Source of the DNA: Paraphysomonas bandaiensis
Taxonomy: Eukaryota > Chrysophyceae
Length of the DNA stretch: 64,000 bases
Assembly (NCBI GenBank): GCA_965644295.1
Contig: CBFFRP010000218.1
Location: 310,001-374,000, forward strand
Direction: 5' to 3'
The notes below the pieces were generated by a model. That model did not search any database and was not told the DNA's origin. It was given only the letters and a program-made list of their open reading frames with translations. Shown here one piece after another: positions 55,656 to 64,000 of this stretch (the first letter of the stretch is position 1; every line of letters starts with the position of its first letter). The translations under genes were made by a program, and so were the position numbers.

Positions 55656-56890
55656 ATGAGTTCTAATACTAACAGTTACGATAACTCCGACTCCGATTCA
55701 TCGGACAAGAGGAAGGATTCCATGCCACCCTTCGACGCCAAGAACTTCTCAAAATGGCAGAAGAAAAGTAGAGCCTGGTTCTTTCGTAAGCCCAAGATAG
55801 TATTATACATCCTAAGAAACGATGCGCCAGAGGAGCCTATACGTCAAGAGGAAGAAACAGAAGAGGACTACCTATACAGGAAAAACGCCTACGACGAAAA
55901 TATGCAGTATTTCGAGGAGGGCAACAATTACCTATGGTCACTTCTATCCAGCGCGGTGATTGGCCAAAACGAGGAAGCAGAGGGTATTATCGAAACAGTC
56001 CCTGAAGGAGATGGAAAAAGGGCATGGTCAGAGATCGAAAAGCATTTCAAAGACAAGACCTCAAATGATACGATAACCGACCTCATTGGCCAACTGCAAT
56101 CACAATCAAAATCAAGCAAGCTCAAACAATCAATCAATTCCTGGACGAAGTCGAAAAATTGCGATTAAAGCTCGCTACACACACGGCCACAAAGTCTCTG
56201 AACAAGACCTCATTTCAAGAATACGACAATGGATGGTCTCAAATGAGAACCAGACCTATAAGGACCTCAGTGGCAATCAACCTCCAAATGAACCCAATTG
56301 ATAATTATAAAACGCTGATAAGAAGATTGAGAGCATTCGAGCATTCCACTGTAGGCTCCCTACTATCACAAAATACGGAAACCAAACGGGATAGCGCAAA
56401 CTACTGCTCAACAGGCAAACAGCCGTTTAACCCCCGTCTATCGAAAAAGCAAAAGCACAACGGGCAGCGAAATCCAACAAAACACAAGAAATTCAACAAG
56501 TCCAGCAGAGCTACAAATGCAAAGTCGCGCGAAGTTAAGTGTTTCAGATGCAATGGATCTAACCACATTGCAGCAGAGTGCAAGCACTCGTGGGAACACA
56601 TACAACAGATGCAGAAGTCCACAAACAAACGAAACGACGACAAAAGAGGGAAAGGGCATCACTCCAAGAACACATCATCAAAATACCCAAGAAACAGTCA
56701 TCGGGATTCGAACTTAAGACTGGAAGACTATGACGATGAGGGGCCAAACGATGACAATGACTACAGTGCATTCTCTGGGATGATCACAGACAATTACGGA
56801 ACACGAGAAGCAGGACTTCGGCATTCTAGACTCTGGCTGCACAATATCAATTACAGCAGCACGAAGCTTACTCTCCGAATTCACTTATGA
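55656..56890 (+). pseudogene. gag: copia gag, frameshifted
   Basis: The first frame (170 codons, MSSNTNSYDN) contains a gag-like core with FDAKNFSKWQKKSRAWF and YLWSLLSSAV. It runs out at 56168 and coding continues in another phase (from about 56159), where FQEYDNGWSQMR is followed by basic stretches and the zinc knuckle CFRCNGSNHIAAEC (CX2CX4HX4C). The overlap shows a frameshift or an indel rather than a designed slip site; no slippery heptamer was recognised. Confidence 0.8.
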
Positions 56891-57174
56891 CCAAACCACC
56901 ATCTACACCGCCAAAAATCAGGATCAGAAATAATGCAGGCATTGGGCTACGGCAAGCTAGGACTGATCAGAAAGTGCACGTTAGTTCCAGATGCGTCAAA
57001 GACTTTAATTTCTATCACCCAGTTGACAACAGACGCCAACTGCAACATAGTATTCGGACAAAACGAGGCACGCATATACCACGATGGAATTTTGTTAACC
57101 ACAGCCAGGAAACAAAACGGTCTATATAAGAGGTCAAATTATCTGATTTAGGTTACATCCAAGACCAGTGCAAC

Positions 57175-57834
57175 TTGGCATCTACATCAAACGGTTCCTC
57201 AATTTCCCTGGCACATCAAAGGTTGACCCACGCATCCATTGGCTTAATTCAAAAAGCACTAAAGTTGAATCTTGTAAAAGGAATCACTATTTCAAAATCC
57301 GACCTGAGCTCGCCACAGCTACCAGAAGGCCTTTGTGATGGCTGCGCACAAGGCAAGGCTCACAGGAGGAAACATAGGCGCGAGACTAGGCAAATGATAC
57401 CGACAAAAATCGGAAGATCGCAGGAGCTTGGAGGACTTATAGCAGTTGATTTTACTGGACCATTTTCACCTCCAGCAATAGTCACAGGAAACACCGTAGT
57501 CTTCGGAGCTACTGATGCAGCTTCAAGATACAGTTGGACATTCTATGGAAAACACAGAACCGAGGAAATTGTGGATTATCTGCATTCGAAAGACAAACGG
57601 CTAATACACTATCATGCTGATGGTGGCCGTGAGCTAGTATCACATCGTGTACTGAACTTGCTGAGAAAATTAGGATCAACCTGGACCTTCAACGCCCATA
57701 CACGCCTGAAGACAATCCCATTCAAGAACGACCATGGCACACGACCAAGGGAAGAAGAACGCTTGCATCCATTTGCAACTCAGGCCTACCACCCAACTTC
57801 TGGGAACAGGCCATGTCCACCGTCACGCATATGA
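57175..57834 (+). pseudogene. copia integrase fragment
   Basis: The zinc-binding part has HQRLTHASIG and CDGCAQGKAHR (HHCC type) and is followed by the catalytic core start AVDFTGPF, GATDAASRYSW and HADGGRELVS (two of the D,D,E acids). After that the frame is damaged, and the third acid is not found in frame. A further integrase-derived stretch continues in another phase at 57734-58153. Confidence 0.8.
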
Positions 57835-58427
57835 AAAATCGCCTGCCATGCGCCAATACCTCGTTGGAATGACCCACACAGATCCACAGGATGGCCTTCA
57901 ATACATCACGACAAGAATCACAGTCATCAGAGGCCACGTGGCTGCTTACAGAGGATTGGCCCCACGAAAAAATGAAGGGCGAGTCATCGAGATAAATGGC
58001 CCAATACACGCTGCGAACATCGAAAGGTACACCGCCGAGCACTTTAGTTATCAGAACGCGGTATCACCCCCGTGGAAGGAACAGCTCCAGGGAGGAGCAG
58101 TTCAACCGATAGCCGTCATGACGCCACACGGGGCGGGAGTCACAGCCATTTGAGAGGACCCTACTCAAATGAGAAGGAGGCAAGGCCTCGCCGCACAGCA
58201 GAAGCTCAGCGGAATACAGTGCCGAAGGAGGCACGGGGTGACAACAAGTGTGATCACCCTGCGCGTAAGGTCAAACGAGCTATCAAGACTGTGAATTCCC
58301 AGGGTGACAGGAGCAGGCAAAGCCCGGATGGCACAATTACGGGTGTAAGGACACCATTATTATGACATATTATGTTGACATCATTATGCATGCAAATGAC
58401 ATTGTAGCAATGATGTACCTATAATAC

Positions 58428-58747
58428 ACCTAACAGAAGCGGAGTACATGGCACTATCAACAGCATGTCAAGAAGCTATTTGGCTACGGTCACTACTCTC
58501 GGAATTGGGCTTCCACATACCATACTCAACAACCATATGGTGTGACAACAAAGGTGCAATTCAACTATGCCTAAACCCCGTACATCACCGACGAACAAAA
58601 CATATTGCCATCAGATATCACTTCATAAGAGAACAAGTCGCATCGCACTCTATTATTGTTGATTACATGCCTACAAACGAGATGCTGGCTGACATTATTC
58701 TAACTAAACCTCTCACATCAAACACGTTCAACAGATTGCGATATTAA
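58428..58747 (+). pseudogene. copia RNase H fragment
   Basis: Opens with TEAEYMALS, then EAIWLRSLLSELG, IWCDNKGAIQL, RTKHIAIRYHFIRE and the YMPTNEMLADI ending, the usual run of motifs in copia RNase H. The upstream reverse transcriptase is missing, so this is an orphan domain at the 3' end of the element. Confidence 0.85.
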
Positions 58748-61129
58748 CTAATGGGGGGGGAGGCATCAACATACCTGCTAGCAACCCACCGGCAGAAAAC
58801 TCAACCAACAAGAGACCACGATGGATGACTTGGAGATCTACGGAGTTTCCCACGAGTATGCTGTATGTTGACATCAGTGTAATCCACAATCTGTGATTGC
58901 ACTCGTGGGTTTTACCCTCAGTAGAACTCTATCTCCAAATATATACACCTAAATTTACATACGTCATGTGATTATTTCATTGAGGGGGAGTATTTCATTC
59001 TACTCCAATGTGAACCAGAACAAAGCCCGGATGTCCCAAAAGCTGCCCCCAGCTTGCCTTGTTGTACCCTGTTTGGCGCACTGAGTCCTCGTATCAACGA
59101 CTTTTTCTTCTTACTCTACTTTTGTACTTTCCTGAGCCACCAATCATAGTGCTCAACTGGCTTACAGATTGTTCCACAGCCTCCCCACGGACTTATACCG
59201 CTGGTAGTTCCCTGTGTTTCTCGTGCACTAATATTGTGGTATCTATCAGACTAGTAAAGAGCCAACATAGAGATATTCAGACTCTCTTATAAAGATGCCA
59301 CTATCAGAGGAAGAGAAGTATGTGTGCGTGCAAGAATACCTTAATACAGAGGATCCGTAGTGTGCGTGTACAACAGTAATGGACTAGAAGAATTGGATTG
59401 CCATATTTAACAGGATGGCATCGAATGAACAAATGATGATTTAAATCGTCAGTACCTGGGGTGAAATTTCAACTGGGTACAGACGCGGAAATTGTTCAAA
59501 ACGGAGATTTAGAGAGAGCAGTAGTCAAAATTCAGCGCGGTGGGGAAGAAGAACTGAGCCGCGCTAAAAAGCACAGCTGCGACGCTTTTCGATAAATTAT
59601 GTACCTGCACACGAGGTTGAACTTGATGAAGAGAAAGATGATGAGGAGGAAGTCGAGGCCAACCAAAATCGCCAATAAGTTCGGCGATCCACAATTAGCT
59701 TCCTTTTAGCACTAAAAATAGTATATACGCAGGAGAAATGTGATCGTTGGGCTTTAATGTGATATCTAGCCGTTGATTATTTATTACACTAGTATTCATA
59801 ATTCAGTATTATGTAATAATAATTATTTCATACCTCTTCTACAAGAGTTCCTGGGCATGAAACCTGGGAAGTGAATTATATCAGGTTTTCATAATATTAT
59901 ATATATAAAAATACATATTATAGAGATGTCATTTATTAGGAATTATTCTTAAGATGTTATTTTTGTCAGATTCTGAAATAGTATTACTGACTGATACTAA
60001 TGTTTTACACAATTATTTCTTGTTAATATATAATAATCATCATCACGAACTTTTGAAATTGTAAAGGTATCTTGATGAGAACGCCGAAGTTGTACGGATA
60101 TTGAGTTCTTAAGGTGAAAATCCCGGATGCTTAACTTCTGCAGGCAGCCTTATTCTGTAACATGCTTCCCATCAGCATCTACTACAACAGACGAGGGGAG
60201 GAGGTTTCTAGCCTTTATATACCCTTGTTTAACTGTGCATGACACAAGAAGTTGCAACAACTCATATAGCAAACCTTGTGTAGATCCCTAAAATTTCTTC
60301 GCATTTCAAAAAGCATTGTACATGTGTTGCAGTGTCCGCAGCTGCTTTTGTATACGCATCGTCTGAAATGGGATATCACACCTGAAAGAGAGGTGATAAC
60401 ATCAAAAAAACACCAGAGGAGTAAAGCAAGTCTGTAAGAAAAGTTGTATTCTATGGCAAAGTAAAACGCATAACCCATAGAAAGAAACGAGGTGCCACAA
60501 ATGGGAATGACAAGGGATAACAGTTTCAAAAATTTCTAGCCTCTTAAGAGAATGTAGTTTCAGTTAGACAATTACTGGTTATTACATACTATATCGCATA
60601 TAACTACTCTTCTAATAAAGTATTACGAATATATGACTTATACCAGAGTGGTACCACGAGTTACAGCAATAAACGCCCATGCCATACTCTCACAATGTTG
60701 TCGCAAAGAAGTTATTTAAAATAACTATTCGACGTAGCTGAACAGGCCTCGCTAAAAGGAGTGTGCTTTCTCACATTCACCATTCTTAATAGAGTTGTCA
60801 TCTTATAATGCGGCCAAAACATTTTACAGAAACCGGAAATGCTGAATCGGTTACCACTCACTCAATAACCAGCACTACTACAAACAGAACCCATCGCAGG
60901 CATATTTTTTCCTGGAATTCTCTCCATCATTCCAGAAGCCTACGATATTATGTTTGCCCCGACAAATGTATCCACTTACATCAAAACATATACATTCTGA
61001 TAGATGTGCACAACTCAGTATTTAGCAACTCTGACACCACTAGTTTAAAGTCGTAGATAGCTAAAAACAAAGTAGTTCTCTCATGTAATAATCAGATCTT
61101 TATATATATGATAGATGTGGCAATAATTA

Positions 61130-61545
61130 ATTCCAATTATTGCAATTTTTCAGTCTGAACTACGTTACCTGCCAATATATACAGTGTAGCTAGTTCAACT
61201 GTCATTTCATTCTAGAGGCGACGGTTCTTGCGTAATAACGTAAGTTATTCCAAATGCAAATCAGTAGCAAAATCATAGCTCTACAGAGCAACATTATTTC
61301 AACCTTATATTGGCGTTGTATTATTATTATATATGCAAGTTCTCCATGCTGGTAACAAGTTCACTTCAAGACGTGCTCGCTTCCGCTGCTTGCTACCATC
61401 AATTTAACTTTGTAACTGCACGATTGCGATTAACTGACGCTAGCTGGAGTCAATTATAATTGCAATTATAATTTCCCAATTTCAAATATTGCAATTCGAT
61501 ATTTAACAATTAATTGATACGCAGCACTGGATCACTGAGTTATAC
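61130..61545 (-). repeat. Repeat R3 fragment with hAT-like MITE end
   Basis: The complement of 61190-61250 reads gcaagaaccgtcgcctctagaatgaaatgacagttgaa, as at 18220-18280. The right side (about 61450-61545) has caattataattgcaattataa and ends ttaattgatacgcagcactg, close to the MITE terminus at 11418. Confidence 0.5.
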
Positions 61546-61624
61546 CCACAGCTTCATGGACCGCTCCTCCCACTAAAAGTCACAGGGGCCATACTCATAC
61601 ACACTTCTGTGTTATAAGTATATG

Positions 61625-61815
61625 AAAAAGTTATAAACAACTCAGGTCTTGCAACCTAAGATCACTGAAAAGATATGTGAAATGGTTGTTTGTCGAAACA
61701 ACAAAACAGAAAACTATAATAATAACTCTTTAAGAAACCAACAGCCAGAAACACAAGCTCCCCTGTATCCTGCAATCTAAAGCTCCCAATAGACAGATCA
61801 GTCAACCAACTATGT
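61625..61815 (+). repeat. Dispersed repeat R4, copy 2
   Basis: Same order of landmarks as 25648-25815: cctaagatcactgaaaagata, gtttgtcgaaacaacaaaacagaaa, cagccagaaacacaagctccc and ctaaagctccca. Confidence 0.65.
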
Positions 61816-62835
61816 TAATTTCATAGAGAATTATTATTAAAACTAAAGTTACAAGCAAAACAAAAGACAGACCCCTAGTCACAAGACTCCTCCTCATACA
61901 CAGGACATTGAATGCAACCACAACCGTACAATATGCTCACACATGCACTACACCACATACGATTCATATCCTACATCGATTATAGTCAAAACGCCTTAAA
62001 ATACGCCTCAATAGGTCTTTCCTCCAAAACCGCCGGTTTTCGAGTCCAAAAACCCAAAAAACCCCAATTTTAGATTTAGTCGCAAAAACCCAAGATCCCC
62101 AAGTCTGGAGTCTAGTATTTTCCAGACTTATATAAAACACCAATTTGAACTACAAAAAACTCAAAAATGGCAGTATTCGAATCACCAAAAAAATTGCGAT
62201 CTCATTTCATGGCAATATAATCTCATTCCAACCGTTAAATGCATAATACATATCAACTGTGCACAATATTCACAGAGAATGTTACACATTCATACTTGTA
62301 CCAAATTATCCCCCATGCCATCCTTACGCATCAGACCTAAGGGCTCTTATCAATTTGTGCACCGACCTGAGAAATTCTATGTTGAGTATCAGTGAGAAAA
62401 TATTCGCATATCGGAGTCCAGAACGATGAGCAAGCACACAGAGCTGTTCAAAACCATCCAAAGACTTCTCATAATGATGAATGAACTACGAATATCGCAC
62501 ATGCGGTACCAATCAATGCTTCCTAACTCAAAACGCTATGACACCGACTACCGTATGGATATAGGCGTAAACAAACAGGTAGCAATCGCGTAGACCAATG
62601 AAAACGTGTGCTCGAGGGTATAATCCTAGTAGTGAGGGTAAATCCTATTAGCCTCTGCTGTCTTGCTCTCCTAATAATAATCTATTTTTTGTTGTCAATC
62701 TCATACAAAACCAGCTACATAAACCCTACATATTATGTTATCATATCGTTATTGCAATAATATAGTTATCAATATTATTATGATGATGTTGTCATAAAAC
62801 GTGTAAAAGGGTGTTATAAAAGCCCACGGCTTTAC

Positions 62836-62856
62836 ATTACCCTTTCTCCCCCCCCG
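62836..62856 (-). other. Polypurine tract and probable LTR start of gypsy-type element
   Basis: Just after the integrase stop, the minus strand reads GGGGGGGGAGAAAGGG followed by TAATGTAAAGCCGTGGGCTTT. A polypurine tract next to a TG-starting sequence marks the 5' edge of a 3' LTR. The other end of the LTR was not found. Confidence 0.55.
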
Positions 62857-62866
62857 GATGCTGTAG

Positions 62867-64000
62867 CTACTCCTGAATAATTTTGGGATAAGCCGCAGCG
62901 AGCGACGCATCAACCAAAATCATGCGAGCAGGGTCAAAATCCTTCTGGGACCCCCAACAGTAAACCAAATAGTTGTCGAAAGCATAGTTGGAACCGTTGA
63001 GATTAAAACGGGCGCTAATCTTGCGTTTGGAATTCTTGTGATACCAATGGGTGTACGTGAATTCCATGACATACGCGGCCGTGGCATAATCCGGTAAACC
63101 AAGACTCTCGTACCACAGGTCACCATAGAACCTGAGGTCAACATAGACAGTATCTCCAACCGACACTGTTGTGATATTCTCCTTCCTCATTGAAGAGATA
63201 AAACGCTTCGCAGTAAACGAGTCGTATGCGAGGTGTCGCAAGTAAGGCCTAGACTCACAAAAATCGTAATATGCCTCACACTGAATATCCGGTGTCCATG
63301 GAATGTCCAAGATATCGCCGTCCGCATACTTCACCTTGAAGACCATCGTAGATTTAGTTCGTGAATCTCCCGTATATGAAAGAATCTCCTCCACCTTAAA
63401 TTGCTCATGATCTCGCATCGCCGCTTCAATAGCCGATTCCTTATCTCCGAAAAATGGCTCAAGATCAGAGACAGAGTATTCCCGAATCCCCCCGGTAAGA
63501 AGATTTCGAATTTGAACATCATTCTTATATTGCCGTACCACTTCGAAAGGACCCTTCATCCTCGAGGATAATTTCGGATGTGGTTTAGCACCAGCGTCGA
63601 ACATAACAAAATCGCCTGGACAATACTGGTTTTGTTTGGCAGGATCCAAACCCGCTTCCGCTCGTTTCTCAACTAGAGACTTCTGGTAATCTGCTGATAT
63701 CTGGCGAACTAGAGCTAAGTAATCGTTCAGCCTTTTCAACAGCTGATGAGACGGATCATTGTCTTTCCCCTGGGCGGCCAAAAGGTTCTTATAGATAGAA
63801 TCCTGGGACCCAAACGTCAGTTCGAACGCAGAATACCCCGTCTCACTACTCTCGTGGGTATTCAGAATGAACATGATAGTGGCAAGTAACAGTTCGTCCT
63901 CCAAAACAGCATCAGCCTCGATTCGCTTGTCAAAACAAATAGCACGGATGTGACGAACCACTTCCTTAATAATACGCTCACATCCGTTGACGTGCCTGTT
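62867..64000 (-). CDS. Ty3/gypsy-type integrase C-terminal part, partial at window edge
   Basis: The frame is open from the window edge to a stop at 62867, about 377 codons. It begins inside the integrase core (HVNGCERIIKEVVRHIRAI, the region after the catalytic Glu, then NTHESSETGYSAFELTFG). A GPY/F-type module follows: YCPGDFVMFDAGAKPHPKLSSRMKGPFEVV. Next comes a chromodomain-like stretch VEEILSYTGDSR...VFKVKYADGDILDIPW (about 200-245). After it are some 130 residues without recognised homology (VGDTVYVDLRFYGDLWYESLGL...). The polypurine tract after the stop agrees with an LTR element. The frame shows no break, so the element may be younger than the copia one. Confidence 0.85.
   Translation of the reverse strand, partial: NRHVNGCERIIKEVVRHIRAICFDKRIEADAVLEDELLLATIMFILNTHESSETGYSAFELTFGSQDSIYKNLLAAQGKDNDPSHQLLKRLNDYLALVRQISADYQKSLVEKRAEAGLDPAKQNQYCPGDFVMFDAGAKPHPKLSSRMKGPFEVVRQYKNDVQIRNLLTGGIREYSVSDLEPFFGDKESAIEAAMRDHEQFKVEEILSYTGDSRTKSTMVFKVKYADGDILDIPWTPDIQCEAYYDFCESRPYLRHLAYDSFTAKRFISSMRKENITTVSVGDTVYVDLRFYGDLWYESLGLPDYATAAYVMEFTYTHWYHKNSKRKISARFNLNGSNYAFDNYLVYCWGSQKDFDPARMILVDASLAAAYPKIIQE

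Larger units (their letters stand above)
55656..58747 (+). mobile_element. Degenerate Ty1/copia retrotransposon lacking reverse transcriptase
   Basis: In order: gag (55656-56168), a shifted gag/nucleocapsid part with a CCHC knuckle (56159-56890), remnants of the protease/pre-integrase segment (56887-57151), integrase (57175-57834) and RNase H (58428-58747). The gag, protease, integrase, RNase H order identifies Ty1/copia. Frameshifts break it several times, and the whole reverse transcriptase is absent between about 58140 and 58428. A purine tract (aatgggggggga) follows the last frame. Clear LTRs were not found. The element cannot be autonomous. Confidence 0.88.
58748..62866. other. Intergenic, transposon debris, no gene supported
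   Basis: 58748-59000 holds two purine tracts (gggggggga at 58752 and gagggggag at 58982) and a TGTTGACATCA motif at 58862 that also occurs at 58373, so 3' copia LTR remnants are likely. A short R2 piece lies at about 60080-60155, an R3 piece at 61130-61545 and an R4 copy at 61625-61815. The span 62030-62200 has C-rich phrases (aaaaacccaaaaaacccc) and may belong to the LTR of the gypsy-type element. Confidence 0.5.

Noticed and set aside
60215-60529. Hydrophobic 104-codon minus frame suggesting a membrane protein
   Set aside because: It lacks an ATG at its start, shows no family pattern and sits in transposon debris.
1-64000. tRNA or rRNA genes
   Set aside because: I looked for T-loop GGTTCGAATCC-type sequences with partners and saw none; a covariance-model scan would be the proper test.

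Overview
This window is nuclear DNA from a eukaryote. Genes are split by short GT-AG introns, mostly 40-60 nt, standard stop codons fit every model, and the spaces between genes are A+T-rich and full of transposon remnants. The gene set (Integrator subunit, RAD16, SKA3-like kinetochore protein, copine, VPS13, IQM-like protein, sugar 2-O-sulfotransferase) points to a free-living protist or alga rather than a reduced parasite. I cannot name the lineage. No rRNA, tRNA or CRISPR was recognised.

Layout. 1-1.9 kb: repeats. 1.9-6.0 kb (-): probable INTS2. 6.1-8.3 kb: candidate orphan exons between two inverted GACAAAAGACA-rich repeats. 8.8-10.1 kb (+): coiled-coil gene. 10.5-11.4 kb: dispersed repeat and a hAT-type MITE. 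11.9-16.5 kb (-): RAD16 carrying an intein. 16.9-17.3 kb (+): orphan zinc-ribbon protein. 17.6-19 kb: R1 repeat. 20.0-21.7 kb (+): SKA3-like gene. 21.9-22.7 kb: non-autonomous hAT element with a perfect 8-bp target duplication. 23.0-23.7 kb (-): Abitram domain plus CCCH finger. 26.2-28.7 kb (-): copine. 30.5-33.7 kb: four R1 copies, some in tandem. 34.1-35.6 kb (-): sulfotransferase. 36.2-37.9 kb (+): IQM-like gene. 38.4-40.0 kb: R2 repeats. 40.4-41.3 kb (-): methyltransferase. 41.4-41.6 kb: long TATG microsatellite. 41.8-54.8 kb (+): intronless VPS13. 55.7-58.7 kb: broken Ty1/copia element without reverse transcriptase. 62.8-64 kb (-): Ty3/gypsy-type integrase end, cut by the window edge.

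The standout is the RAD16 gene. A 345-residue intein sits between the Lys and Thr of the Walker A P-loop. Two spliceosomal introns lie almost at its edges: one two codons before its first residue, the other inside it, six codons before its last residue. The message must therefore be RNA-spliced before the protein can splice itself. Both LAGLIDADG motifs of the intein have lost their catalytic acids, so it looks immobile but splicing-competent.

The genes do not form one pathway. They are ordinary housekeeping functions: snRNA/mRNA processing, repair, chromosome segregation, lipid transfer, membrane/Ca2+ signalling and Golgi sulfation. Several pairs are divergent and probably share promoters: RAD16/zinc ribbon, sulfotransferase/IQM, methyltransferase/VPS13.
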